In this document: positions 10,274 to 21,688 of the stretch, piece after piece | Position numbering within the stretch: the first letter of the stretch is position 1 | Layout: each line of letters starts with the position of its first letter | Origin: Aphanomyces cochlioides | Lineage: Eukaryota > Oomycota > Saprolegniomycetes > Saprolegniales > Verrucalvaceae | Assembly (NCBI GenBank): GCA_019828595.1 | Contig: JAHQRK010000012.1 | Location: 744,001-808,000, forward strand | DNA length: 64,000 nucleotides | Direction: 5' to 3' | Program-made: the position numbers and the translations under genes | Notes under the pieces: generated by a model | Seen by the model: the letters and a program-made list of their open reading frames with translations, nothing else | Database searches by the model: none | What the model was told of the DNA's origin: nothing

Positions 10274-11553
10274 ACGCTGCCTTCAGCTCGGTGGTCACAC
10301 CAACATCATTGTACAAAGGGAAGCCGCGATTATTTTATTTTATTTACTGGTATAAATATTTCTCCTGCTCCATTTTGTCTTGTTTTGCCCACGCGATGCC
10401 GCACCGCTTCTGAGTGACGACGAAGTGTGAACGGGCGACCAGTCAGTCGCTCCATCCAATCCGCAACCACATAGAAACCATCCATACGTTACTTACATGT
10501 ATTACTTCTCCGTTGAGGGGATGTGTTTGGTGATTAGGGGGTTGGGGGTTTCTATGGCTGACAGCGAATTCCCTCTCCTGCCAGCGAGGGAAGACCTCTA
10601 GCGCACCCCAGCTATTCACAACGACATCTATTTTGTGATTTCAGTCTCTGAATTCGCAGCGGAAGGTTGTTCTCAAGCTGGAGACAGAGTTTTAAGACGT
10701 TTGTTTGGAAAATTGCGTTTAAAAAATTCGAAAAAGTATTGTCTTTTTCACCCAAATTTGTATTTTTTACCAAAATCGAATTCTATTCCAAATCGATTTG
10801 ATCATACTGAAGTCAAGTATAAATTGAAAGTATGGCAATCGTCTCAAATTAATTAATTACACGTGTGTCTGGGTGTGTTTTGCGTGAATTAGGTAAATAG
10901 TCGATTCTGATTGGCTGAGCGATTTGCAGATCGATTTGAAAAATCGATACAATTCGACCCCCCTCACAATTTCGAATGAAATCGACAAAAATAAACATGG
11001 AATTTGTAGACTGTGTTGTAAACATACGAAAAACTTGGAGCAAAATGGGTGTCAACCCGTATAGATCAAGGAATTTCGGCGCATGCCGCTCTATCAATGA
11101 GAACTGGAAATGAATAGCGCGATGAATTGCTGAGAGTTCAACCGATCGTCGTGGCGTCAAGGAGATTGACATGAAAACCTCACGACATGACTATAGTTTC
11201 GGTCGCTGTCAGTCGATGATTCGATTCCGACCAGAGAAACAGACGCTCGTTTCTTTTTTTTCTTCCTGGAATAGTCTCACTGTTTCGTCCGAGAACAAGT
11301 ACGAGGTTGACGGTGGCTTTTTCTCGAGCGATCGGACCAGTTGAAAAGGAATTGTGCGAAACGGCGTCTCCTGCAGGACAACTTCAGCTTTGTTGTCTGT
11401 CTCCACAACCTCCAACATCGAGAAATTTGCATGAATTTTCACAGAAACCCAGACAATTTCATGAAAATATGCTATTTTTCTGCTGAAATATTTGATGTTT
11501 TTCGAAAATATGGATCGTCATTTATATTTGTTGACTTGTTGAGAGGCTTGGCA
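10274..11553. other. intergenic spacer with one MITE
   Basis: No gene seen. A TTGTC-type MITE copy lies at 10738-10988. Otherwise simple sequence without coding signs on either strand. Confidence 0.5.
10738..10988 (+). mobile_element. TTGTC-type MITE, family 1 copy
   Basis: About 250 bases nearly identical to 39376-39624, starting TA-TTGTCTTTTTCACC and ending AAATCGACAA. It includes the ATACTGAAGT core and a GATTGGCTGAG segment shared with the related families in this window. The left TA is present; the right border has decayed to AAA. Confidence 0.75.
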
Positions 11554-12472
11554 ATGACAGGCTTGGTGATCTTTGACTACGACTGGTGGGCCACTTGCAG
11601 ACTACGCAGCAGCTCAGCCATTCTAAATTGATAGGAGTTTGATCAACGACAACTCGGACACGTATGTCTTTCAGCAGCTGCAGCCGGAGCTGTACACTCA
11701 TCTCAGGCAACTCTCGTCGTCCGGCGTGCAGTGGACGCAAGCTGTAGGTTGGTTCCCCATAATCTCGAATGGATCTAAGTTTTTTGTGCAGATCAAACAC
11801 TCGCCAAGCTAACATGCACAAAAGAGCAACTCATCGATGCGTTGGCTCGCGTTCCGATCCAAGATGGTATGTTGGAAGCCGTGCATTTCGCCCACACCAA
11901 AGGATGGGAGATTGTGATCGTGAGCGATGCTAACACAGTGTTCATACAAAGCATGCTTGAACACCACAACTTGACGTCGATCATCAAGCAAGTGTATACA
12001 AACCCAGCAGTATTTGAAGGAAATGTTCTGCACGTTTCTCCATTCCACGCATCGAATTTGCCACCCCATGGATGCCCACGATGTCCTCCCAACATGTGCA
12101 AAGGTAGACATTTTCAAGGTTTATCGTCTAACTCTTGTGCAGGCTCCATCGTGCAGCAAATCAAAGCTAGTAAAACCTATTCAAAGATTATCTACATTGG
12201 TACACCCAGGGATCTTTCTCCAGTGATTTATTCATTGCATCAGGCGACGGCGGTGGCGATTTCTGTCCTTGTGCAACACAACTCTCAAGGTAAAGCCACG
12301 TTTCTTTCAGCTCTTTAATGGACATGCTAGCAACGACGTTGTCTTTGCCCGCGAACAATACGAGCTCTTGCGTCGTCTCCAGGCCAATTCTGGCGACGTG
12401 AGCGCGACTGTCGAGCCATGGAGCACAGGTCTCAACATCCTTGCTGGCTTTCAACGCCACATCGTCGAATAG
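11554..12472 (+). CDS. HAD-superfamily phosphatase, PHOSPHO1/PLP-phosphatase type (copy 1)
   Basis: Six exons (11554-11585, 11635-11747, 11792-12103, 12143-12199, 12244-12289, 12331-12472) give 233 residues. HAD motif I is FDYDWSLINDNSD at residues 6-18, with the D-x-D pair (nucleophile and acid/base) at residues 7 and 9. Then come IVSDANTVFI (motif II), a cysteine-rich CPRCPPNMCK segment, and IYIGDGGGDFCPC (motif IV with the metal-binding aspartates). This order is that of PHOSPHO1/2 and plant PS2-type enzymes, which hydrolyse phosphoethanolamine, phosphocholine or pyridoxal phosphate in the cytosol; the exact substrate cannot be read from sequence. The first exon encodes only to motif I, a pattern repeated exactly in the next gene, so the two are tandem duplicates. 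Confidence 0.85.
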
Positions 12473-12532
12473 AGAAAGATTCACCAAATATTTAATCAAT
12501 ATGAGAATCGAATCTACGATCGTTCGTTCGTC

Positions 12533-12544
12533 TATCCGGATATT
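12533..12544. promoter_or_regulatory. TATCCGGATA palindrome upstream of phosphatase copy 2
   Basis: Perfect palindrome in the 126-base gap between the two phosphatase genes, 55-66 bases before the start codon at 12599. Function inferred only from repetition at other starts. Confidence 0.4.
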
Positions 12545-12598
12545 ATAGCCAATGAAATCATCCAATCTTCAGATCGACAATTCGACACAGTTTCCAAC

Positions 12599-13516
12599 AT
12601 GAAAGGCCTCGTGGTGTTCGACTACGACTGGTATGACCATGGCTTTGCTGCGTGAATGACCGCTGAATTCCTGCTAGGAGTTTGATCAACGACGACTCGG
12701 ACTTTTTTGTCTACAAGCAGCTACAGCCAGAGCTGCTCGCGGAGTTTGAAGCTTGCATTGCACGAGGCGATCCTTTCAGCAAAACCGCCGGTATTTGTCA
12801 TGAATCGACACGTTTTCTTACAAGTCGTGCAGATGCAATACTGTCCAAATTGACATGCTCCAAGGATAAACTCCTTGCGACCATGGCTCGTGTCCCTGTC
12901 CAGCCCGGTATGCTTGACGCTGTCCATGCTGCCCATGCCAAAGGATGGGACGTTGCGATCGTCAGTGATGCGAACACGGTCTTCATCCGATGCATGTTGG
13001 AGTTCAATAACTTGACATCGATTGTCCGGTACGTCCGAACGAATCCAGCGTCGTTCCAAGGCAACATATTGCGAGTCAAGCCTTACCACTCGATGGACAA
13101 GGCTCCCCACGACTGCCCTCGTTGTCCTTCCAACATGTGCAACGGTTCGTTTCATCTTGACCGTGTTGAGCTCACGTGTCATCTTCGTCACTAGGCGCTA
13201 TCATTCGCGACCTCTTGACGCTTGAAAAGTACTCGAAAGTGCTTTATGTTGGTAGGTCAACATCAAAGGAGCTTTATCCAAGTGAATCGTCTAGGCGATG
13301 GTGGTGGAGACTATTGCCCAGCTTTGACACAACTCACAAGGTTTGCTTACATGTTTTCTAGCTTGTTTGACTGAGCAATGTAGCCGCGACGTTGTCTTTG
13401 CTCGAGAGAATTGCGAATTGCTCAAGCGCATTCGCCACGAACCAGTGCGAGCGACCGTCGTCCCGTGGAGCACTGGCTACGACATTCTCGCTGGTTTCCA
13501 AGCACATCTGAGCTGA
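12599..13516 (+). CDS. HAD-superfamily phosphatase, PHOSPHO1/PLP-phosphatase type (copy 2)
   Basis: Five exons (12599-12630, 12678-13144, 13195-13251, 13295-13340, 13384-13516) give 244 residues. It carries the same motifs as copy 1: FDYDWSLINDDSD, AIVSDANTVFI, CPRCPSNMCN and VGDGGGDYCPA. The first-exon length (32 bases) and the last three intron positions match copy 1. Copy 1 has one extra intron where copy 2 is continuous (after GVQWTQ in copy 1), so one of them has lost or gained an intron since duplication. Copy 2 has extra residues around ESTRFLTSRADAILSKL. Soluble phosphomonoesterase is the expected role. It ends 58 bases from the stop of the convergent acetoacetyl-CoA synthetase gene. 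Confidence 0.87.
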
Positions 13517-13574
13517 GTTTTATTCCACAAATTGCATGTAGTCAAGTCTTACAAATGTCCATGGCTAGCATCAC

Positions 13575-16007
13575 TTACTTTGTCGCCGTCGATGCTGCAT
13601 ACTGCACAAACCAATCGAGAGATTCAGGGTTTCTCAATGCACTGGCATTTGTGATGGTCTTGCCGCCCAAAATGCGCTTGACGGCAATTTCGACCTTCTT
13701 GCCACTCACAGTGTATGGAATGTCAGGGCACGCGACGATGAGACCTGGCACATGGCGTGGCGACGTCTCGTTGCGAATCTTGGAGCAAATGGATTTTTGG
13801 AGCTCAGGTGTGAGCGAAATACCATCGGCGAGGACGACAAAAAGCACAATCTTAACGTCGGGTGTACCATCAGCAAGCGTGTAGTCCTACACAACATCAC
13901 GAGTATCAATTGATGCTTAAGAACATGAAAGTAATCTTACTTGGCCAACGATGACAGAGTCAGCAACTTGTTTAATTTGCTCCACGACCTTGTAGATATC
14001 AGCTGTACCAATGCGAACTCCACCTAGTCAGCCATATTCAGTGAACTAAGCTGAGGAATGGAGAGCATTACCAGGATTCAACGTGGCATCGGATCGGCCG
14101 TACAGGATCATTCCGTTATTGGCTGTGATGGACGCAAAATCGCCATGGCGCCACACGTTTGGAAACACGTCAAAGTCTACAGAGAACCTTGAGATACAAG
14201 CTAGATATAAGATTGACGTACAAGCGCTGAAGTATTTGGAGCCATCATTGTCGCCGTAAAAGTAGAGCGGCATGGAAGGGAAAGGCTTGAGGCAGACCAA
14301 TTCGCCTTGTCCACTGACAATCTTCTCGCCATCGTCGCTGAAAATTGCCACGTCGAGACCAAGGCCTCGGCACTGGAGTTCACCATTGTATACAGGCAAG
14401 TTGGTGCATCCGAGAGCAAAGCAACCGTTCAAGTCAGTACCACCAGAGATTGATGCAAATTGGACGTCCGATTTGATTTCCGTGTAGACAAAGTTAAAAA
14501 TGTTCGTGCTGGCAGGCGAACCAGTCGATGCAATGGTCTTGAGCTTGGACAGATCAAATTCCTTGCCGGGTTTGCAGCCGGAATCCATGACTGCGGCCAG
14601 GTATCGTGCGCTCGTGCCAAACATCGTCATGCCAACTTCTTCAGCAAACTGCCACAATGCCGATGCACCTGGGTACAACGGGTTGCCGTCAAATAAAACG
14701 ACCGTCGCACCAATAGCCAAGCCGCTCACCAACCAATTCCACATCATCCAACCCGTTGTCGTGTAGTAAAAGACGACGTCGTCACGGTTAACGTTCAAGT
14801 GCTAGCGAGTGAGAAGTCAGTTCATGCAGCAAGGCTGGGAAGTCCTACCAAAATGTGTTCCTTGAGGTGGTTGAGCAACACGCCAGAGCCTTGCACGATG
14901 CATTTGGGTAATCCAGTCGTACCACTGCTGTACATGATGTACACAGGATGGTCGAATGGAAGCTGCTCAAATTGAATTTCCGTTGGGATCGAAGGCAATT
15001 CGGCAATGAAGTGGTCAACGTATTGAGCTTTGGGCAATGTGGACAAGTCCAAATCATGAGTCGATGCGATGGTGTAGCGGAAGATAAGGACCTAATTCAC
15101 GGATATAAGACAAGCGAGTGAGTTAGTGTTGACCTTTTCGACTGTTGGCAATTCGTTGATGATCTCTTTTAATCCAGGAAGCGTATCGATGCGCTTGCCT
15201 TTGTAAAAGTACCCGTCCGTCGCAAAGACAACCTTAGGCGTAATTTGCGCAAATCGGTCCAAGACACCGTTCTTGCCAAAGTCAGGTGAGCAGCTGGACC
15301 AAGCGGCGCCAATGCTAACAGAATTACTTAGCCAATGAAGCAAACGAGAACGAACCTCGTAGCAGCAAGCATGGCCACGATGTTGTCAGGCGTGTTGGGC
15401 ATATAGCCCACGACACGATCACCAGCAGTCACACCAAGCTGCCGCAAACGTGCAGAGAGTGCAGCGACTCGGTTGTACAATTGGTTGTAAGCGATACGAG
15501 TCACTTGGTTGCTCGTTTCTCCTTTGAACACAAGAGCAACACGATCATCGCGGAATCGGAGCAAATTTTCGGCAAAGTTTAGTCGAGCTCCTGGGAAAAA
15601 CTTGGCGCCAGGCATTTTCGCTTCATCTTGAATGACTTGTGTGAATGGCGTGGATGCAACCATGCCAGTGTATTCCCATGCCTACACAAGTCCATGAAAT
15701 CACTTCCAACTCAACGAACTGAACGCACCGCAGCCCAAAAGTCCGACAAGTGATCGACCGACCATTGCCACAATTCATGCGGCGTCGCAAGCTGTAATCT
15801 ACGAGCAAGACCGTCAAGATTCGAGCTCTAGAAGTTGGTGATGCTTACCCGTGCTTGGTGTTGACAAAGGCAGTGAACTTGGTCCAGTGCGACGTCTCCA
15901 GCAATTCCTTGGTAGGAGTCCAGACTAAAAGAGCCACAGCCTGAGTTCTCATGGTGATTCTGGCGCATCTTACGCAAGTCGGTCGAAGTTTGCGCGCTTT
16001 CTGTCAT
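13575..16007 (-). CDS. AACS: acetoacetyl-CoA synthetase
   Basis: Ten exons joined over GT-AG introns of 41-54 bases (exons 15974-16007, 15849-15924, 15729-15798, 15356-15681, 15134-15314, 14849-15091, 14222-14801, 14072-14176, 13941-14023, 13575-13886) give 669 residues, the usual length. It has an N-terminal ACAS_N region (LWTPTKELLETSHWTKF, HELWQWSVDH), the AMP-binding signature YIMYSSGTTGLPK, TTTGWMMWNWLVSGLA, the A5 region GGTDLNGCFALGC, A8 ILYGRSDATLNPGG, and a C-terminal domain with YTVSGKKVEIAVK holding the catalytic lysine. It activates acetoacetate to acetoacetyl-CoA in the cytosol for sterol and lipid synthesis or for ketone-body and amino-acid salvage. The frame is intact. An upstream in-frame extension to 16076 is possible but not needed. 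Confidence 0.93.
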
Positions 16008-16152
16008 GAGGATGTCGAAGGGAAAAATGACCGCAAGCCATGACTCACCTTTGAAAATTAATATTTCCCACTTCAAGTTCGACTGGGAGGAACTCGATTA
16101 AGTTCGAAAGGTTGTCAATTTTCGCCTGTCTTGGAAGAGCTAGTCCAAAGAA

Positions 16153-16868
16153 GTGCCACGGTCTGTCCATCGCTGGGGGAAAGACAGCGACGGCAGCTCG
16201 AGTTGGTCGATCCTTTGTCTACCTAGGAACTTGGACGATGAAAGGGAGCGACTGAAACATTGTGTCGAAGTTTTGACGCATTTTGACGAAGGATTATTGA
16301 CAAGGTGGTGGATACCTACTCGAGGGATTACCGCACAATCAAACGACACCACATGGTGTGCACGCTGTGAAAGAGTGGATTTCATGACGTGGTGCCGTCC
16401 AGAACAGCGCCGTCTCCAGGAAGAAAACAACAGGGACACCAAACGCGGTCAACTCAAACTTCGTCTCCACCCTCAATCCGAACAGCGTGTTCAAGCGTCA
16501 CTCAGTATAAAAACGAACAAACTTTGTCACTCCTTGCAGCCTATCTGATAGCTCTCTTTCTTCACGAAACTCCAAAACAAGCTGGGCTACATCTCGTCCC
16601 AGGCCGCGACCTAAAGCTACACAAACCATTGCAAGAGCATTTCAGGCAACTCCTGGTTCCGCTGAGCCATCTCGCTGGCTTGGAAAAAGCACAAATACAC
16701 AATGGTAATTTGATGCAAAGGAGAGCTCGTTCAGTAAAGGCATTTGCATTCAAGCTGCTCGTCTTTGGTGTTTTTCTTTCCCCGCTGGAGCTTGTTGTAC
16801 TCTTCGGTGTCGCTTCAGGCCACAGAGTTCTCGAGTTGCTTCGAGAAAATTTTCCGACAAAAGATTAG
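16153..16868 (+). CDS. unrecognised possible gene between divergent promoters
   Basis: An open segment (about 16153-16507) encodes a charged helical stretch, DDERERLKHCVEVLTHF, then WCARCERVDFMTWCRPEQ with two CxxC-like pairs. A GTATAA...TGCAG intron at about 16508-16542 would join it to a second open segment ending at 16868 (HETPKQAGLHLVPGRDLKL and on). There is no ATG in the first segment and a clean start exon was not found, so boundaries are tentative. I recognise no domain. The composition is protein-like, and better than the opposite strand, but this could be chance. Confidence 0.25.
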
Positions 16869-16976
16869 AAAAAAATATTTTTTGCAAGATTTTTTCCAAA
16901 GATTTCCAATCGAAGGGTCATTGGTAAACACACATGTTGGGATAAACCTCCATATGGGTTTTGACAGTTTTTTAAC

Positions 16977-18187
16977 ATGAAAAGGAGAAATCGATGGAGC
17001 AGCGACGAGAGCGACGACGAATCCCCTGAAAAGCCGAGGAAAGAGTCAAGAAGAGAGACCCAACGAGCCACCTCGGCCGCAAAACAACGTTCAGATTCTG
17101 TTCCTAAAGAAGATTCGACGAAATCCAAGCCGTCTGCGAGAAATCACGTTCGGCAAGGACGACCGAGTTGTCGAGGCGTGGACAATTATGCTCGGATTGG
17201 AAAGATTGACGAAGGCACGTATGGTGTCGTATCAAAAGCGCGAGACAAAGCGACGGGGGAAATCGTGGCGTTGAAACAAGTCAAAATGGCCACTGATATC
17301 TGCAAAGAAGGGTTTCCAGTCACAGCATTGCGAGAAACGAACATATTACTCTCTTTGGAGCATCCTAACATCATTCGCATGCGTGAGATGGTCGTTGGAT
17401 CGACGCCAGACAAGATTTATATGGTCATGGATTACTCCGATAACGATCTCAAGCGAGTATTTGAAAAGCAAGCGGCAACAAAACATCCATTTCTTCAGTC
17501 CGAAATCAAGACTCTTCTCCAGCAACTGCTCCGTGCGATGGACTACATGCACAGTAAATGGTACATCCATCGCGATCTCAAGAGCAGCAATCTTTTGTAC
17601 GACCAAGGCGTGTTGAAAGTGTGCGATTTTGGCATGGCCCGAAAATATGGCTCGCCCATACGCACATACACACATTTGGTGGTGACTCTTTGGTACTGCC
17701 ATCCTTCTTGGGTGGGTTTTCACTGTGTTCGTGTAGGTATCGTGCGCCAGAGCTCCTACTTGGCATGACACACTACTCCACGGCTGTTGACATGTGGTCC
17801 GTCGGGTGTATTTTTGCGGAAATGATTTTGCTCACGCCACTCTTCATGGGTCGTGGTGAAATCGACCAACTCGATCAAATATTCAAACTCCTGGGGCCAC
17901 CGACAGAAGAAAACTGGCCAGGCGTGAACGAACTACCAAACGTTGCCAACGTCAAGTGGAAAGGTGCCAAGCGATCGATGCTCCGTGAAAAGTTTCCCGT
18001 CGCCAGCCTCACTTCAAGCCAGAGCGTGCTTTCCAATGCTGGTTTCGACTTGATGCAGAAACTGCTCACACTCGACCCCAAGCAGCGAATTTCAGCCGCG
18101 GATGCACTTGACCATGAATACTTTCGCGAGTCGCCACCACCGAAACCCATCGAGCTCATGCCCACATTTCCATCGTCAACAAAATGA
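16977..18187 (+). CDS. cyclin-dependent kinase of the CDK11 (PITSLRE) type
   Basis: Two exons (16977-17692, 17737-18187) give 388 residues. Residues 1-65 are a basic, serine-rich, RS-like leader. The kinase domain (about 70-370) has a glycine loop IDEGTYGVV as in CDK11, VAIK-equivalent VALKQVK, the cyclin-binding helix FPVTALRE (PITSLRE in CDK11), HRDLKSSNLLYD, DFGMARKYG, a T-loop with TYTHLVVTLWYRAPELLLG, and DMWSVGCIFAEM. CDK11 pairs with cyclin L and acts in pre-mRNA splicing and transcription in the nucleus. All catalytic residues are present. The intron lies inside the codon for the tryptophan of TLWYRAPE. Assignment to CDK11 rather than CDK10 rests on the EGTYGVV context and the RS-like leader. 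Confidence 0.85.
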
Positions 18188-18723
18188 TGAGGTCACCGAG
18201 TAAGAGGAAACTTGACCATTATCTCCCTCGCGGCACTCCGTTGATGACTGCAATGCCTAGCTCATGAAAGACAAAGATTTCTTGGAAATAGACATCCACT
18301 TCACTTGTTGCTGTTGCCAAGTGTTGCTCACTTGATCATGTGGATTGCCGCACTCTTCTTCTCGGCTGGAGTTAATGCTTGAGGTTGTTCCGACAAGAAC
18401 ACCGCAGAAGCTCTAATCAGTCCGAGCCTTGCAAGATGTCTATCATAGTCAATGCCTTCTAGCGCACAAGGCTTAGTAGTGTGCTTGCTGATCCAGCAAG
18501 CAACATTATTCGTCGCAAGGTTACTGCAGTAGATGGACATTGCCTGAGGTATGAAATTGCATCTAGGACGTACCTGGCCACGTAACGACTCAGGCGAGCG
18601 GAGGCAGAAGTGCTGCAATATTTCATCATCTCCTTGATAGATCACCGCTCAGTCTCCACAGGTGACGGTTGAGTCCAGGATAGCTCTCCGAGCAGGTCAA
18701 ATTGAAATTGATGAGTTGCTAGC
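18188..18723. other. intergenic between convergent genes
   Basis: 3' flanks of the CDK11-like kinase and the FTSJ1 gene. No frame with a recognisable product on either strand. Confidence 0.4.
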
Positions 18724-19623
18724 TCAGTTATCGTATGCACTTAAATCACCACACGCTACGAACGGAAGGATGGTTGGGTTTGCAGCTACTGCATCTGGTT
18801 GGCCATATTGTGGCAATAGCGGCGATGTCATCACGGGCTTGTATCCTGGTGGAAGCGAGAAGCCACGACACACGACAAAGTGTTCATTGCTCGAGATACG
18901 ACTGCTCTGGGGCTTGGCACATGTGACTTGGCTGAAGAAGAGACTCAGCTGCGACGCCAAAAAGTCATAGTGTTTGCATCGAAAGATCTTGGCGACAAAC
19001 GAGCCGCCAGGCGCCAGCACAAACGTGGTAATGTTGAGAGCAGCGAGGAGCAGCTCTGATTGCACGTACTCGTCAATGTCGTGCACGCCTGTGACGTCTG
19101 GAGCTCCATCACAGACAACAATATTAGCTCTAAAACATGGATAAGAACACAAAACGATCTGACATATGAGCGTACTTTTGACCGTGGAAGTAGGAAATGA
19201 TTTGGTCTGCAGTCTGTGTTGACGTGATGTCGCCTTGAAGAAGAGCCACGCCAGGAATCGGCGCCATTTCCTGCAAGTCCACCGAGACGACACGGATCTC
19301 ATCACCATGTGCGTCCACGTTGGGAATATCGCGGCCATGGTACAGCTTGCGGCTTAAGACTTGACTCCAGCTTCCTGGAGCTGCACACAAATCGACAGCA
19401 CGTTCGACATCTAGTTCATCATGAGAGGTTGAAACAAACCATCGACTCACTGGCAAACAAGTTGAATTGGTCGTCCAATTGCATCAGTTTAAACGCAGAA
19501 CGCGCACGAAAGCCCACTTCCTTTGCACGGCGGTAGAATATATCCTATACAAAAGGCAAACTCGTCAGTAAAATGACCTTCATGCGGCGAATGTACTCGA
19601 TTGTCCGTAGTTGTCTTTCCCAT
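18724..19623 (-). CDS. FTSJ1: tRNA 2'-O-ribose methyltransferase FTSJ1/TRM7
   Basis: Four exons (19597-19623, 19451-19544, 19176-19410, 18724-19129) give 253 residues. It starts [18 protein letters not shown], closely matching FTSJ1, followed by the SAM-binding motif [52 protein letters not shown] and FVAKIFR. The K-D-K-E catalytic tetrad is visible: K in [10 protein letters not shown] in VVCDGAPD, K in FVAKIF, E in SSNEHFVV. The enzyme 2'-O-methylates anticodon-loop positions 32 and 34 of certain tRNAs in the cytosol with WDR6/TRM734 and THADA/TRM732 partners. It ends shortly after CGDLSAYD, a point where animal proteins continue for about 60-90 more residues, so this is a short-tailed form. 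Confidence 0.92.
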
Positions 19624-20498
19624 GAGGTTGGCTGCTTCTTCGTCCAATTATGCTTCAATATCTCATTGGTTGATTATCTACCAATATAATATGAGCTCGG
19701 GTGTTCCTGTGATAGAGTTTTGTAAAATGACAAGTTCAAGCTCAGAGTCGCAAGTAGGAAGTCTAAGCAAGACTTACACCGATGAATGATAAAGAGGAAC
19801 CCATCGCATTCTATTCTCTGCGTCCTTCTTGCATAGTCGTGCAGCAATGCCCAACTGTACATGCATTCTCTTCGATTGACTCACTGTCAATATCAACTAC
19901 GTCCGAGCTGTTGTAGGACCAAGATCTCATCGGTTTGCCACGGTATTGAGGCTTGTCAGTCAAAAGGAACTACCTTGAACTTGGACTGTGTTTGAGTGGT
20001 TTTGTACGATGGAACTCCGTTTGGAGTTTGTATGACATGACAACTCTGTAGTGCAGCGAATTCAGCTTTCTCAACTCCAAAGCTCAAGCACACTCTGGTT
20101 CGTCATAGCGACTGATACACAAACAACACTACGGGGCAGCAATGACTTTGTTTAAGTCGATGAAATTACCCGAGTTGTCGTTTGCAAACCGAGCTGATTG
20201 CCGTGCACAGACATCAACAGGATAAAGATTGCACTTAGAGTCAACACAGCAGCTCCGCCAGTTCCTTCGCATTTCAACAAACATGTTCTCGTCAAGACCT
20301 TGACCTCCGAACACGTTTAAGTCACTCCTTGCCTCCGAGCGTCAAACGACTCGCAAAATCAAGCGAGACTAATGAGAAATGACAGACAGAAACAATCAAC
20401 TCGACAAGCAAACGTGTCATGTATTCAAAGAATGGCTTAAAAGACGTGTAAAGACAGCTTAGTCATCATTGGGAAACCATTCGAGTTCTTCACGTAAC
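19624..20498. other. intergenic, no supported gene
   Basis: A cysteine-containing minus-strand open frame at about 20129-20314 (NWRSCCVDSKCN) has no recognisable start exon or family and is left unannotated. Nothing else is seen. Confidence 0.4.
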
Positions 20499-21518
20499 TT
20501 ACGCCAAATTCAAAACACCACCAGGCGTGATAGGATCCACGCTGGGCTTGCCCATAGCAGGCACCAACTCGTTGGAGTAGACCGAGTGTTGGTCGACTTC
20601 GTTCTCCAAGACGTGCAAGTACTTGCAAAAGTTGCCCACCTTTTCCCAGTCGCGTTCGACGTTGAGGAGCGTGCGAGAAAAGTAAGGCAACGTGCGTTGG
20701 AAAATCTTCTCGTACACGTCGCTTCCAGTCGTCACAGACACTTGCTTGCCATCGACTTCGACTTGAACAGTGCGCTTCGTAGAACGCAAACGAGGATTCA
20801 TGATGCACATGTCTTCCCAGGCTTGTTCAGGGTACTCGATCGTAATATCCATCGCACGACGAGTGGCGCGCAAAAAACCAGCAATCAATTCCTTGTTCGC
20901 ATTGTAAAACGCATCAGACGCCACAAACATCACAGAGCAAAAGCAGCAGCAGCCCAATCCATTGCATTCATCAATGCGCAACATACCCGCAGGTTCACCG
21001 CTCAATTCTTCAAGTTCCAAGCGTTGGAAGTTGGTAAATCCAATACCAGTGTCGATATCGCCGCGCAAGATAGCATCCGTCACGTTCATACCCACACGCA
21101 CTGTGGTGTACGAATCGGGAGCCAAACCAGCTTGCTTCGCCAAGTCATCAATCATAACCTTACCAAAGTGACCAATGTAGCCAACACGCTTGCCGACAAT
21201 GTCAGTGAACTTGGTGATCTTTTGGCTCGCCTTGAAGATGAGACCAGTTGGTGGTTCATCCAACAATGAGCCCATTGAAGTCAAGTTGATGCCACGATCC
21301 TTGGCAGCCAAGATGTGAATCATGGCCTTCAATCCCATGTTGACAGCACCCGAGCCAACGATTTCAGTCACATCGCTTGGGTTGGTAGTTTCCATGATGG
21401 CCAAATCAATGCCTTCTTCTTCATAAAAGCCGCGCTTCTTGGCCACAAAGATTGGGGTGTGGTATGGGTTCGCGTACCAGTTGAGCAAAAACGTTGTCTT
21501 CTTCGTTGCTGGGGCCAT
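20499..21518 (-). CDS. THI5: HMP-P synthase, THI5/NMT1 family
   Basis: A single coding exon of 339 residues. It aligns by eye with yeast Thi5/fungal NMT1 throughout: TTFLLNWYANPYHTPIFVA, NPSDVTEIVGSG, MGLKAMIHILAAKDRG, RVGYIGHFGKVMIDDL, RVGMNVTDAIL and the cysteine motif GLGCCCFC, which is a family hallmark. The lysine (64) that binds PLP and the histidine (68) that is consumed as substrate in the yeast enzyme are both present in LKAMIH. The enzyme makes 4-amino-5-hydroxymethyl-2-methylpyrimidine phosphate for thiamine synthesis in a single-turnover reaction. Upstream lie a 5' UTR intron (21522-21572) and a TPP riboswitch (about 21689-21794), so expression should fall when thiamine pyrophosphate is abundant. 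Confidence 0.95.
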   Translation of the reverse strand: MAPATKKTTFLLNWYANPYHTPIFVAKKRGFYEEEGIDLAIMETTNPSDVTEIVGSGAVNMGLKAMIHILAAKDRGINLTSMGSLLDEPPTGLIFKASQKITKFTDIVGKRVGYIGHFGKVMIDDLAKQAGLAPDSYTTVRVGMNVTDAILRGDIDTGIGFTNFQRLELEELSGEPAGMLRIDECNGLGCCCFCSVMFVASDAFYNANKELIAGFLRATRRAMDITIEYPEQAWEDMCIMNPRLRSTKRTVQVEVDGKQVSVTTGSDVYEKIFQRTLPYFSRTLLNVERDWEKVGNFCKYLHVLENEVDQHSVYSNELVPAMGKPSVDPITPGGVLNLA

Positions 21519-21521
21519 AAT

Positions 21522-21572
21522 CTACAATATACATCCGCACACTGTGACACCCACATCTGCAAGAGAACTTAC
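21522..21572 (-). other. 5' UTR intron of the THI5 gene
   Basis: On the minus strand a donor CG|GTAAGTTC and an acceptor ATTGTAG border 51 bases ending 3 bases before the ATG. A second possible acceptor (CTCTTGCAG) lies only about 16 bases after the donor. Its position between the riboswitch and the start codon fits control by alternative splicing, as known for fungal and algal TPP riboswitches. Confidence 0.6.
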
Positions 21573-21688
21573 CGCTTGGGTATCTGTAACACGAGTCACA
21601 GACACAATTAGCATCTAAACTCCATACACATAGACACATGCAAAGACTAGACAACGACAATTTCATCTATTTCTCCATACACTCAGCA

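Noticed and set aside
20129..20314. Small cysteine-containing minus-strand protein
   Set aside because: No start exon, signal peptide or family; composition alone is not enough.
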